Shown here piece after piece: positions 24,851 to 36,860 of a stretch of DNA of 64,000 bases; the stretch's first letter is position 1, and the number at the start of each line of letters is the position of its first letter. This stretch comes from Heracleum sosnowskyi (lineage: Eukaryota > Streptophyta > Magnoliopsida > Apiales > Apiaceae). The stretch lies in NCBI GenBank assembly GCA_030848705.1, contig CM061236.1, positions 59,973,481 to 60,037,480 on the forward strand. Reading direction: 5' to 3'. A program made the position numbers and the translations under genes. The notes beneath the pieces were generated by a model. That model made no database searches, was not told the origin of the DNA, and was given only the letters and a program-made list of their open reading frames with translations.

Positions 24851-27800
24851 TGTAACACCCCCAGATCCGGGGTCGGAGATCCGGTTGTCATGCCCTCAAT
24901 TCCAACAATAATATCTTTACTAGCTCAACAAATCCAATAATACAACATCAAAAGACCCCAAACTCTTACACACACCAGTTATAGCTTCAGAAACGAGTCA
25001 CATAAGTAACATTAGTTATTACAACCAAATGTACTATCCAGGATCTCACTAATAGCAGCTGAACCCATGCAACTTACTTCTGCATTAACCATTCTGAATT
25101 GGACTACCTCAAGGTTGAATCTTCCACTTCCCTTTTCTTGTAGTACGGAATAACTGACTATGTTCTCTCTTCACTGAAAGTTTAATATAAAGTAAAGCAA
25201 GAATGAGCGAAAGAATGCTCAGCAAGTATCCCATAATAAAATAAATAGTTTCACAACTATAAAGTCTGAAATCCAATAACCTTTGTTGATATAACAACCA
25301 AAACCTTTAAAGTATAACAATTGAGTTAAAATACCATACAGTTCAAAACACTGTACTAGGAATAGTAAGATTCCATAATATCTGGAAATAACATATAGTT
25401 CGAGATACTATATCAGAAGTCTAAACACTTCCCAACAAAATACATAATCTACCGCGGATGAAAATAACTTTAAACATTTTTGTAAAGTTTAAGAATCCTT
25501 TGCTAGCACATCATAGACAAAGGTTCAAAGTATAACTTTTAAATCAAGCTAATATAAAACTCTGAAAGCTTATAGATCACTTGAAATATTTGAAATCTCA
25601 TTCGTATACAGAATGATGTTTGAAATAATCTTTTCGTCAAAACATGCCATATAGTTCACATACTGTATGAGGTATAATACTTTGTTAAAATATTATTAAC
25701 AACTTTCTGTAACCGGTATCTAACCGTGGCTACAAAACATTTCCGAAATCCAATCTTTGGAAAACAAAATAGGGTAACTGTCAGGGCTACGCATGGGTAC
25801 ACGATGATCAGTCGTAGTACCACGTTAATTCTCTACTAGTAGAAGGATACCCCGAAGGTCTCATACCCTAGCCTGTTGTGGGCTTTTAAACTGGACCGGC
25901 GTCACCCGGCCTCTTACTCATTAGTCACATACATGGCAACATCAAGGCCATAATTAATGGATCGCTCCCTGATAGCGGATTCCACCGGACTAGCGTCACC
26001 CAGCCTCTTATTATCATTTCCCATGGCAACATCAAGGCCACAATTAGTTGCTGGACCGTGCGTTACTCGGCCACTTATGCGGATCAGTTCCCTCCTATCT
26101 ATCATTGGAACGGATGTTACTCCGAATTCCCCAAACATATGCTTGTTGATAGGTTTTCATAATAATACCCTCACTTCCGGATTAATCATGGAAGTGGGTT
26201 ACAATGTGGGTTGACCGCTATCAACTGACTTTTGAATACTAAATATCATACTTTGAAATCACGACCTGGGAGTTGGGTAAAATATACTGGTTCTGATAAT
26301 TCAGAAATCCAAAACATACTTACTTTTGATGAAAGAGGCAAGTGAACTCATATGTTTACTTCCTGGGATGGATTCCTAATTTTTAATAAGTCAAAGGATC
26401 ATTATTAGCGTTTGAAATCATTTAATAAATTTAATCAAAATAGTTTGGAACCCCTACGATAATCAAATCAACTTCTGTAAGTTAGAAAACAATTTAAGTA
26501 ACTATTGAAACCTTACGTAATATTTAAATAAGGTTCTATGATTTTTAAATCATATTTGGAATATTTAATAAATATTCAAATAATAAATATTGAATTATTA
26601 TTCAATAAATCCGTACTTAAATGAATATTCAAAATAATATTCACTTAATCAAGTAAATGCCCAAATAATATTTAATCAATAATTGAAATATAACTGTCCC
26701 TGGAAACCTCCAGTTTTTATGACAATAATTCGAAACAAAATAATACGTTGACTCCCGGTCTAAGTTTAAAAACACGATTCACATGCTCTACTCTAAGAGC
26801 CTTTACAAAATCCCAACTTATAACTATAATAACGTATAGCTTATAAACCCATCACAATTCACGAGATGCAAATACGACAACAATATTATATTTGCAAAAT
26901 ATAACCGAAAGCATTTGAAATCTTATACGATAAGTAAAACAATTTGTGCATTTGTAGCAGTCATATCACAACAACAACAGTTTAAAAATATAGCCGAATA
27001 CTAGAGCTTCGGGTTTTGAGAAACTTGCACGATACTTGGAACAAAGAGTATACATAAATATTTGAACAACCAAGTATTATACGTTTGAAAATATACAAAC
27101 TCTCAACAATAGAGTAATGGTTAGTAAACTTGCCTGGAAATCCTGAAGTAGCAGTAAGTCTCATGTTAGTCCAGTAATCTAGAATCAACACAAGGTTCAA
27201 GATTAATAACTTAAACGCTTTCACCATACTAAGTATATACTAACTCAAGTACAAAGTTCACTTTCAAGTTAACTCCTTAGAACTTCTACTCGCGCATGCT
27301 CGCTCACGCATTTTTATAAAATTGAGATTTAATCCTTTTAACACGAAATCTTTTCAAGGATCTTCCTAAACGTACCTAGCATGTTAACACAAAGTTTCAC
27401 TTTCCAATAAGTCTCTTAAGGGGTTTGATCATTGCCTCAAAGTTGGTTAAGTGGTGTAGTTTGGTTTCTCGAAACATCCTTTATTAAAACACTTGTTTCT
27501 CCTAAACTGTAAATCGGATTCACATGATCTTCGCACCAAAACGAACCTTGAAATAATACCTACACTATCATGGGCAGTGGTGATATTGGGCATAAGTTAT
27601 TAGTTTCGAATATCACAAGAAAAATAGAGTTAAGGAAAATCGGGCATTACGACGACTATGTTTTAGTGATTCCAAAGTTTAAATCATAAACTTTACATGA
27701 TCAACCAACCATATCATCAAACCAACTCCTTTAAAATCTCAACCAAGTCATGAACTTCAAGAACAATAGCCAAAACCAACATCTACACAATCAACCATCA

Positions 27801-28891
27801 AAACAACACCATACATCCACCATAATCAACCATTCAACCACTAAATTATACTAACTTAATCTAACTCAAAACTAACCATAAAAATCGATTTATAACTAAG
27901 GGTTCAAATAGTTTATACCTTCCATGATACCTTAAACACACTAACAATAGCTTAAAATCCTTTCTTGAGCCTTGAACTAACCTTAGTTTGCTTAAACTTC
28001 AAGAACAAAATCAAGAACACAAGTTAGTATTTTCGAAATCACTATTCATGCCTCAACTTTTATCCAATATTTGACCATGGTATACTACTTGGATGGCCAT
28101 GAAATTTTGAACGTACCTTGGGTATGGAGTGTGGAAGCTATTTTCCAAATTTGGCGATTTTAGCATGAGTAGAACTCAAGTTATGAATTTGTTCTCCTCC
28201 CTTGGTCATGCTGGGCAGAATGTTGAAGAAATGGGGTGGGGAGAGCTTTTTGCTTGGCTTCCTTGATATTTTCTTGATAAAGTGAAGTGGTTTGAAGTTT
28301 ATTAATGTGTAAGAAATGATGATGTATGTAGCTTGTGTCATCTTTGCCCAAAGGTCAAGTTAGAAAGTGATTCATGGAAGTATCTTTTTTAATCCACTTG
28401 CTTTGGTTCTTTGTTTGGTTTCACACGGATGATCCTAATGTTGCATTCCTTGATTTAATATTGTTACATGTTACTTCCATGCTTATGTTTAATCCAATAA
28501 GTGTCACGTTGTTCGGTTATCGCTTAATCTCGTTGAACGTTCGTAGGGTTTTTTTAAGTGTTCTATCAACGTAGTTTACCGTAAACGTTCTTGATATCTT
28601 AATACTTTTACTAAATCCATATCCATGGAATTGATAATATAAAATCCTTCAATATATTTAAATAATGATTAATCCATTAGTAATAGATGAAATTTCGGTG
28701 AAAACAGAAAATGCTATTCTTCTGATTCTGACAGCTTCTGCATTCACTCATTTACATAGTAGATTACTAATACGACTTCGAAAGTTCATTATCCCGACTC
28801 GTACATATGGTGGTCTGAAAATTTTCTAAACGACAAAAATTACTATTCATCAGTGGTTTTTTTTAATAAGTACAAAATTTGGGGTTATTAT
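24851..28891 (-). repeat. 5' LTR of A (about 4.0 kb)
   Basis: On the minus strand the LTR starts near 28891 (ATAACCCC, with the first bases lost at the L insertion) and ends TGTTACA at 24851. The first 263 bp match A's other LTR at 4806-5068. The rest has no partner in the window to confirm it as one LTR. A GC-richer patch with alternating short direct repeats lies at 25770-26200. A minus-strand TATAAAAA occurs at 27311-27318. No gene is supported. Confidence 0.65.
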
Positions 28892-29274
28892 TGTTGTATT
28901 ATGTGACTTATTTGTTAAATATAAAATGTATTAAAATGGATTGAGTTACAAATATATTAAATTAGGGATAATATATTTGATTTATTGTGCAAGTAAATTG
29001 GGGGTTACAAACTTAGTGGGAGTTACACTAATAATTAGATATGGGGGTTAAAAATATTGGTGGAGGTTACATATTTACTATAGGGAGGATATTGTGGGGC
29101 TGTTTCAATTGTTAGAGGTGGAGATATGGCTAAGAAAGCCTATAAATAGTGGGCAAAAACTCAATGGAAAAGCACTCAAATAGTTGCTTGTTCATAGCCT
29201 ATATCGGAACCCCTTACCTATCATATAATTCTTACTAGGTAAGTTTAGATATATATTATTCTCTAAACACAACA
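28892..29274 (+). repeat. L: 383-bp copia-type LTR
   Basis: Starts TGTTGTATTATG and ends ACACAACA, with TGTTG/CAACA inverted ends, and is followed at once by an initiator-Met PBS. The TATA box is at 29141-29148. It sits within the first bases of A's 5' LTR. The short length and Met PBS fit a Ty1/copia element, but the coding part is not in the window. Confidence 0.8.
29141..29148 (+). promoter_or_regulatory. TATA box of LTR L
   Basis: TATAAATA, about 130 bp before the LTR end, which leaves a plausible short R-U5. Confidence 0.7.
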
Positions 29275-29275
29275 T

Positions 29276-29287
29276 TGGTATCAGAGC
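29276..29287 (+). promoter_or_regulatory. Primer-binding site of L
   Basis: TGGTATCAGAGC, one base after the LTR end. Confidence 0.9.
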
Positions 29288-29461
29288 CGGGTACCGTCGG
29301 ATAATCAACTTTTCATTCTAGTGACCACCGATTTGCTAGTGTGGCCCTCCTGTCATCTTTTACATTCATTTACTGTATATGTACTTGTTATGCATATTTT
29401 TTTAGTAACCATGCTTATATGATTGTGTATCTCACGTGATTAGCTAAAGTGATAAACCTTT
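29288..29461 (+). other. Leader fragment of L
   Basis: Untranslated leader of the L element up to the insertion point of S2. No ORF is visible. The remainder of L is absent because S2's 3' side is truncated and joined to K at 53079-53081. Confidence 0.6.
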
Positions 29462-30520
29462 TGTTGGGATTTATGGGTGATAGCATAGGAACAACTTAAC
29501 TTTGTATATACTTAATTTTTTTAATTAAGTAGAACATACTGTCACAGCCAAAGTATGTTCTTGTAATCAGTATGCAATGTTATTTTAATTGTGTAATTTG
29601 GAAGAAGTTCACTTTCCGTGTTCAAGCCTCAAAGAATGCATATTAGATGACAGCATGAATAAAGGTTACTGTCATAAGCATTGACAGTAAGATTACAAGA
29701 AGACAGAATGTTGCAAGTCAAGACAGCATATTCACTCTAACAGCAACATTGGCGGAAGACTACGCGACAGCAACTTTAGCCCTCGACAGCAAGTTTGGAA
29801 ACCTCGACAGCACACTATGCGGGGAACTCCTACTGTCACCAAAAGCACATTCCTGTGACAGCAAGCTTTGCGGCAAAAGTAACTGTCTCGAGAAAGATCC
29901 TTGTTCTAGGTATCTTTCTCAGTCAAATCCCGTGACAGTTTCAATGTTCAAGAAACAGGCGTGTTGCAGTATCCCTAAGCTGCATCAAGTCTGCAAGACT
30001 ACGACAGAAGCTTCAAGCACTGCAAACAAAAGCGAATCAATTCAAGAGCAAGGTCAAGTCTCTATTTGCTGAATTGTTTTATCTAGAAATAGAATGAATC
30101 TAGGTTGCTTTCTTTGTAATGTATATCTGACATTGTTAGCAATTTAGGAAAGTCACATGGGTAGACACTTTGTAAGAAGCTGCCACTTGATAATGACAGC
30201 AGCTTCACAGACTCGTGTTGACAGTGATAGGATTAGTTTTATACTTAGACTATTAATTCATTCTAGGCATGTAACGAAGACAAGTAAGTGTCTTGAAGAA
30301 AAACCGAAGCTCAAGAATTCTCTCTTGAGGTTGTAGCAACACTTTGCAAAATAAATAAAACATTTATTTTGTGAATCCTGTCTTCTCGATTATACTGTTT
30401 GTGAATGCATACATATTATTGATAACATTAAATCTTAGTTCTGGTTGTTGAAACTGAGATTGAATTTTATCAGTATTGCATTCATCCCCCCCCCCCTTCT
30501 GCAATACACGAGGACCAACA
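29462..30520 (+). repeat. 5' LTR of S2 (1059 bp)
   Basis: Starts TGTTGG and ends CCAACA. It carries nine exact TGACAG/CTGTCA hexamers by my count and further GACAG words. An 11-base C run lies at 30486-30496. The 107-aa frame at 29749-30072 recurs in the 3' LTR with many amino-acid changes, so it looks unselected. No classic TATA box is clear. Confidence 0.9.
30486..30496. repeat. C11 homopolymer near LTR end
   Basis: Eleven C in a row, 24 bp before the LTR end. The same tract occurs in S1 as G11 at 3764-3774. Confidence 0.9.
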
Positions 30521-30522
30521 AC

Positions 30523-30534
30523 TGGTATCAAAGC
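30523..30534 (+). promoter_or_regulatory. Primer-binding site of S2
   Basis: TGGTATCAAAGC, the initiator-Met PBS with one mismatch (A for G at position 9). Confidence 0.85.
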
Positions 30535-30571
30535 ATTCAGATTAACACACATATCTGAGATCACGACGACA

Positions 30572-31882
30572 ATGCAGAAATCAAACAGTATCAAGATCCC
30601 AGCTTTTGATAAAGAGAACTACAGCATTTGGAAAAGAAAGATCTTGTTGTTTATCAAAGCTGCGAATCCACTATACCCAGGTATTCTCGAGAATGGTCCT
30701 TTCATTCCAAGGAAGGAAATTAAAGCCACAACAGTAAATGGTGAAGTCATTCCTACACATTGGGTTCCCAAAGATCCCTCCGAATTTTTGGAACCTGAGA
30801 AGGAGAAAATAGTGCTAGATGATCACTTGCAACTCATCTTGCTCGATTCTCTCACGTTGGATGAAGCCATGTATGGAAGTGTGATAAGCTGCACATCTGC
30901 CAAGGAGATGTGGATCAGGTTAGCTTTACTATGTGAAGGAAGTGAAGAAGTTAAGGGAAATCAAAGGCAAATACTGATATCACAATATGAGGCATTCATG
31001 GCCAAGCCTGGTGAAGACTTAACTTCCATGTTTGAAAGGTTCAGTAAGCTCTTAACTGAACTACAGATACATGGCAAGTACTATGACATAAAAGAATTAA
31101 ATGTCAAGTTCCTGCTCACACTGTCTGATCACCTTGAACACAAGACAACAGCCATACGAGAAGGAAGAGATCTCAACAATATAACCTTTGAGACACTTTA
31201 TGGCATTCTGAAATCTTATGAACTTGAACTCTTTCAAAAGAGAGCCATACAAAGTGGAACAAGGAACAAGATGACTAATATGTCAAGTGCCCTAGTAGCA
31301 CATGTGGCAAGGATCACACAACCAAGTGGTGAAGTACTACAAATCACACAACCAACCCCTATACAATCCTTGAAGATAGAAGAGGTTGTTGAAGATGATG
31401 AGAAAGTAGTACTACAGCTCAAGGATGTGGAAGATGAAGACTTCTACACAATGGAGGAACTGGAAAGCATGGACAATCCTACTATGGCCTACATGGCTAA
31501 AAATTTCAAGAACTTTAGGTTCAAGAAAGATAGGTCATTCAGGCCCCAAGGCCAAGCATCCAAGTTCACCAAGGGAAGCTCATCAAAGGCTGCTGTGGGA
31601 AGCTCATCCAAAGGAGGATACAAGACTGGATTTGTGGATAGATCTAAATTCAAGTGTTACAACTGTGGTGAACCTGGTCATTTTGCTACTGAATGCAAAA
31701 GACCCAAACAGGTTCAGAGATTTGAGAAAGGAACTGGTGGATACTCTAAGAAGAATCAAGGTAGAGCCTATGTGGCTGAAGGAAAGTGTTGGGATGAGTC
31801 TGATGATGAAGATGAAGAAGAATATGTCAACCTAGCTCTCATGGCTAGCACTGATGAAGTAACATCAACATCTTCAAGTTAG
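30572..31882 (+). CDS. gag: Copia Gag of S2 with CCHC knuckle
   Basis: Gag forms the cytoplasmic particle that packages element RNA. I chose the ATG at 30572 because protein similarity to S1 begins there and upstream codons overlap the LTR and PBS. The N-terminal half is the plant copia gag domain (KIPAFDKENYSIWKRK, then a helical region). The middle is acidic (about residues 268-300). A Lys/Ser-rich basic stretch precedes one zinc knuckle, C362-x2-C365-x4-H370-x4-C375. It ends with an acidic tail and a TAG at 31880. The same frame continues after the stop into a coiled coil and pol, so the TAG may be decay or a recoding site. Confidence 0.85.
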   Translation: MQKSNSIKIPAFDKENYSIWKRKILLFIKAANPLYPGILENGPFIPRKEIKATTVNGEVIPTHWVPKDPSEFLEPEKEKIVLDDHLQLILLDSLTLDEAMYGSVISCTSAKEMWIRLALLCEGSEEVKGNQRQILISQYEAFMAKPGEDLTSMFERFSKLLTELQIHGKYYDIKELNVKFLLTLSDHLEHKTTAIREGRDLNNITFETLYGILKSYELELFQKRAIQSGTRNKMTNMSSALVAHVARITQPSGEVLQITQPTPIQSLKIEEVVEDDEKVVLQLKDVEDEDFYTMEELESMDNPTMAYMAKNFKNFRFKKDRSFRPQGQASKFTKGSSSKAAVGSSSKGGYKTGFVDRSKFKCYNCGEPGHFATECKRPKQVQRFEKGTGGYSKKNQGRAYVAEGKCWDESDDEDEEEYVNLALMASTDEVTSTSSS

Positions 31883-33205
31883 GTACCTTCACTTGTCTTA
31901 CTTGATATGTCCATTGATGAGTATAAGAAAACCATTAAAGACTTAAGTGCTGAAATGTTCAATGTCTATACTAGCTTATCTGCTGCTAATGAGGAAATCA
32001 CTAGGCTGAGTAAGCTAAATGAAACACTAAAGTCTGAAAATGAATCTCTTGTTCTCAAAACCAGTTCACTAGACTCTTTAGCTCAGGAGAATGCAAAATT
32101 TAAAAATGAATTAAAATGTGTTAAAGAAGTTGAGGAATTCCTGATGAATGAGATTGCTGAAAATGAATTCAAAATTAAGGCTTATAAAAACTCATCTAAG
32201 ATAGTTCAGGATTACAATGATAAGCATACAGAAAATCAAACTGTTGGCATAGGTTTTTCATATGGTAGAAGACCTGGAAAGGAAACTGTGATTCAAGATT
32301 GTTCTGGAGATGCTGCTGTCAAACCCACCATTCTCAAGAAGGTTAAAACTCCTATTATCAAAGCTGTAGAAATTGAGTTTGATGAAGAAGCCATGCTCAT
32401 CAAACAAGAAATTCTTGATTAGGATGAAGGTGTTGACAGCACATTCAAGGATGGAAAGGATACTGTCACAATCCCCAAGACAATAAACTTACTAAGCAAT
32501 CAGACAGTAAGTTCAAAAGATGCTGTCACAGTTGGCAAGACAGTATCTTCCAAAGATGCTGTCAAGAATGGTTCCAAGACAGTAGCTTCCAAACCTTCTG
32601 TCAAGACAGTTGGAATAAAAGGTGCTGTCAAGGAAAGTTCGACAGCAACTTCTGAACACACTGTCAATCCAGTAACTCCCAAGTCTAAGAATAGGAATGG
32701 TAAGGTAGGTGTCAATAAAGGAAATGGATACACTAATGTTGGAGGTGCTTCTAGGAAACTATGCAATAACTGTGGATCTTCACATCATTTAACACATGTT
32801 TGTAATAAGCCAATTGAGGATAAGATCAATGCTACTGAGCTCAATGGTAACTTACAAAGAACCCCACTTATGCATAGAACTATGAGTGTCTGTAATAACA
32901 TTGAATGTATGCCATGCAAGATCACTGCCATGAGTACATGCTTTAACTTACCTATTCTCACTACTGAAAAATGTTAATACATGCACACTGTTGAGACTTC
33001 TGAGCCTGCTGGCAACAACAAAAAGGCCTCATCCACTAATAAAAGGATCAAGTCCAATTCTAGACCTAAGTGGGTGAAAATAGAAGTCAAACAGGAGATC
33101 ATTGATGATGCTTGTGATTTTATGACTGGAAGAAACTCAGGAGACACTAAAACTGCAGGACCCAACAAGGATTGGGTACCATATGCATCTTAAATACATT
33201 CTGTT
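31883..33205 (+). pseudogene. Gag-pol linker: coiled coil and second zinc knuckle
   Basis: The gag frame stays readable after the TAG. From 31907 a 171-codon segment is rich in Leu/Glu/Asn/Lys heptads (NEEITRLSKLNETLKSENE), a likely coiled coil. After the TAG at 32420 comes a Thr/Val/Lys-rich repeat segment driven by CTGTCA words (32430-32680). Then follows a second CCHC motif, C-x2-C-x4-H-x4-C at 32762-32803 (CNNCGSSHHLTHVC). In-frame stops are at 32420 (TAG), 32975 (TAA) and 33191 (TAA). Frame is never lost, so point mutations account for all the damage. Confidence 0.75.
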
Positions 33206-36200
33206 TTGCAGGGCAAGAAGAAAGATCAAGTCATGTGGATCATTGACAGTGGTTGCTCAAGACACATGACAGGTGATAAAGCCCTGCTATCACACTATGT
33301 AGAGAAAGCTGGCCCAATCATAACCTTTGGAGACAACAGCAAGGGTTACACAGTGGGATATGGCTGTCTGGAAATTGGAAATGTTGTCATTGAAGATATT
33401 GCTCTTGTGGATGGATTGAAGCACAATCTACTCAGTGTCAGCCAATTCAGTGATAGGGGATTCAAGGTTGATTTTGATATGATGATGTGTAACATCTATC
33501 ACAAGAAGAATGGTAGCCTCTCTCTAAAAGGGGTTAGAAAAGGAAGCTTGTTTGTTGCTGACTTAAACTCAACAAAGAAGGATAAAGTTTACTGTTTCTA
33601 CAGTAAAGCAACTGTTGGTGACAGTATGCTTTGGCATAGGAAGCTCTCACATCTCAACTTCAAAACAATGAATATTTTGATGAAGAAGGAGTTAGTGAGA
33701 GGTTTGCCCCAACAGGAATTCTGTCAAGAAGGACTGTGTGAAGATTGTCAAATGGGCAAACTAAGGAGAGCTGTGCACAAGTCCAAGCAAATGAACACCA
33801 ACATAGAAGCACTCAAGTTGATTCATATGGATCTTTTTGGACCAGTCAATGTACCATCTATGGCCAAAAAGAGATATGCCTTAGTAATGGTGGATGATTA
33901 CTCAAGGTACACTTGGGTGAAGTTTCTTGAATCCAAAGATGAAGCTGCTCAAGTGATTATTGATTAAGTCAGAGTTCTTGATAGAACTCCAAACTCAAAA
34001 GGTCAAATCTTGAGGAGTGACAATGGTACAGAATTCATAAATGCCACACTTGGAAATTTCTGTAAAGATGAAGGAATTGTACAACAATTCTCTGCTGCAA
34101 GGACTCCACAGCAGAATGGAGTTGTAGAAAGAAAGAACAGGACTCTCATTGAAGTAGCTAGAACTATATTGCATGATGCCAAACTACCAACATATTTCTG
34201 GGCTGAAGCTATCAACACAGCTTGTTATACTCAAAACAGAACCATGATTAACAAAACTCATGCAAGTACACCTTACTGTCTGCTAACTGGAAAGAAACCT
34301 ACTGTCAAATATTTTCATGTGTTTGGGAGCAAATGCTTTATGATGAAGGATAACCATGAGAAGAAAGGAAAATTTGACACTAAGGCATTTGAAGGACTAT
34401 TCATGGGTTACAGTACAAAAAGGACTGCCTACAGAGTTTATGTTATGGAACACAGGATTATTGAAGAGAGTGTAAATGTCATATTTGATGAAACCAAGTT
34501 TCCAGGACTGCATGAAGAAGGAAAGATGCAGACATTCAGATTTGAGAATCAAGGATACTTGGAAGCTGAGGAAATTGTTGATGAAGAACCTAGCTTCACT
34601 CAAATTGTTGAAGTTGATAAAGATACTGTCAATACCACTACTGTCAACCAAACTCCAGCTCAGTCACAGACCATAACCTCTAACATTCATAACAGTGGTG
34701 ACTCTGGAGACAATGAAGAACATGGTGAAGACAATGGGATTGGTGAGCATTCAACTCAACAAACTGAAGCAACTGTTCCTGTACAATCAAGTAGCTTGCC
34801 CAGAATCACCAAGTGGAACAAGGATCACACAAATGACCTTATCATTGGTGACCCTACTTCTGGAGTGAGGACAAGGAACAAAGTCTCTGCTGACAGCATG
34901 TTTTCATGCTTCCTGTCTCAAATGGAACCCAAGACAACTGATGAAGCATTGTTGGATTCTGACTGGGTGATAGCCATGCAAGAAGAGCTAAATCAGTTTG
35001 AAAGGAACAATGTATGGAAGCTGGTTCCAAGACCTAAGGGAAAGTCAGTCATTGAGACCAAATGGGTTTTCAGAAACAAGCTTGATGAAAATGGATCAGT
35101 GACAAGAAACAAAGCAAGGCTAGTGGCTAAAGGTTACTGTCAACAGGAAGGAATAGATTATGATGAGACATTTGCACCTGTTGCAAGACTTGAAGCTATA
35201 AGAATCTTTCTAGCCTATGCTGCACACTGCAACTTCAAAGTATTTCAAATGGATGTCAAAAGTGCCTTCCTAAATGGATAGTTGGAAGAAGAAGTGTATG
35301 TTGAACAGCCACCAGGGTTTGAGGATGCTGAAATGTATGATTTTGTATACAAACTCTTCAAAGCTTTGTATGGACTAAAGCAAGCACCCAGGGCTTGGTA
35401 TGACACACTTTCCACTTTTCTTTTGGAAAATCAGTTTACTAGAGGAGTTGTGGACAAGACACTTTTCTACAAACACCATGGCAAGGACATCATTCTGGTA
35501 CAAATCTATGTGGATGACATCATTTTTGGTTCTACAAATGAGAAGCTGTGTGAGAAGTTTTCCTCTCTCATGAGTAACAAATATGAGATGAGTATGATGG
35601 GAGAATTGTCATTCTTTCTGGGATTACAAATTCTTCAACAACCTGATGGAATCTTCATTTGTCAAGCTAAATACATCAAGGAACTTCTCAAAAAGTTCAA
35701 CTTGGAAGATTCATCACCTGCAAAGACACCAATGTCCACATCAACTAGTCTGGACCTTGATTCTAAAGGAAAGAAAGTTGACTCAAGCACCTATAGAGGC
35801 ATGGTAGGATCTCTCCTATATCTAACTGCTAGCAGACCTGACATCATGTTTGCTACATGTCTCTGTGCAAGGTTTCAAAGTGATCCAAAAGAGTCACACT
35901 TATTAGCCATCAAGAGAATCTTTAGATACTTAAAAGGCACTCCTAATCTAGGCCTTTGGTATCCTAAGAATACTGGATTTGATCTAATTGGTTACTCAGA
36001 CTCAGACTATGCTGGATGCAAGATTGACAGAAAGAGTACTACTGGTAGCTGTCAATTTCTTGGTGGAAGATTGGTCTCATGGTTTAGCAAGAAGCAACAT
36101 TCAGTTTCTACCTCAACTGCAGAAGCTGAGTATATTGCTGCAGGCAGTTGCTGTGCTCAAATTCTATGGATGAAGAATCAACTTCTGGATTATGGTCTAG

Positions 36201-36454
36201 TGCTAAGAGACATTCCTATTTACTGTGACAACACTAGTGCCATAGCCATTTCAGATAATCCAGTTCAACACTCTAGGACAAAGCACATTGATATAAGACA
36301 TCACTTTATCAGAGAGCATGTTGAACAAGGAACTGTGAAGCTGATCTATGTCCCAACTGACAAGCAACTTGCTGACATCTTCACTAAGCCATTGGATGAA
36401 GCAACCTTCAACAGGTTGGTAAGTGAATTGGGAATGTTGAATCTGGTATGTTGA
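33206..36454 (+). pseudogene. pol: Copia Pol of S2: protease, integrase, RT, RNase H
   Basis: The domains are in copia order. The protease has its active site IDSGCSRHMTG (catalytic Asp codon at 33245). A GAG-pre-integrase HHCC region follows (WHRKLSHLN, then C-x2-C, about 33630-33770). Integrase catalytic residues are Asp at 33830, Asp at 34019 and Glu at 34127; the last two are 36 codons apart, the D35E spacing. Reverse transcriptase runs from about 34960 with YVDD at 35507-35518. RNase H runs from about 35990 with SDSDYAGC, AEAEY and CDNTSAI. Stops interrupt integrase at 33965 (TAA) and RT at 35279 (TAG). The rest is in one frame and ends in TGA at 36452. Catalytic residues are otherwise kept, so the decay is recent. 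Confidence 0.92.
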
Positions 36455-36860
36455 TTTACTCAGTTTTCTATATTTCCAAATTCTCTTTTGAAGCTCATGA
36501 CAGCAACTTCAAACCTGCTGTCAAGAGAAGTTACTGTCTACTTAGTCTATGTCTGTTATGTGAAAGCATGTGTTGATTTGACTTTTCATGTCAGTATTTT
36601 GTGCCAGTCTCATACTTTTAGACCGTGTATGACATTAATGTGGTTACTTGTTAAGTTTGAGAGATAAAAATCTGTTCCATTGGACTTTCACACCGTTTTG
36701 CATTAATCTGTAGGATTAAAGGAGGACACGACCATTAATTACTTTTGTGGTAGTTGTATGGGTACTCTAACTGTTGACCATTAGACTTTAATCCTTAGAC
36801 GGTTTTGCCTATAAATTAACCTTAGGTTTCACCAGTCTGCTCTCAGTTTTAAAGTAAATA
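36455..36860 (+). promoter_or_regulatory. Inter-ORF region with putative internal promoter
   Basis: No coding frame. It contains several CTGTCA/TGACAG words near 36490-36540 and TATAAAT at 36810-36816, 45 bp upstream of the ATG of the 83-aa ORF. This spacing would allow a separate transcript with a short leader. The promoter is inferred only from the motif and spacing. Confidence 0.4.

Larger units (their letters stand above)
4806..28891 (-). mobile_element. A: decayed Ty3 element, host of S1 and B
   Basis: On the minus strand from right to left: 5' LTR 28891-24851, PBS 24846-24834, leader and gag start to 24142, the B insertion (9373-24141), further gag/pro remnants to about 7271, pol remnants 7270-5388, PPT 5087-5069, and the first 263 bp of the 3' LTR (5068-4806) before S1. 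The two LTR ends match each other: 4806-5068 aligns with 28628-28891 at roughly 95% by eye. LTR ends are TGTAATAACCC and TGTTACA. RT and integrase remnants are of Ty3 type. Decay of the coding part fits its position as the oldest layer here. Confidence 0.75.

Noticed and set aside
29749..30072. 107-aa ORF inside S2's LTR, repeated at 42033-42356
   Set aside because: The two LTR copies differ by many amino-acid changes relative to few DNA changes, and S1's LTR does not keep the frame. It looks like a chance frame without selection.
30523..30534. tRNA-Met-like sequence
   Set aside because: Only the 12 bases complementary to the tRNA 3' end are present, next to LTR ends. These are primer-binding sites, not tRNA genes.
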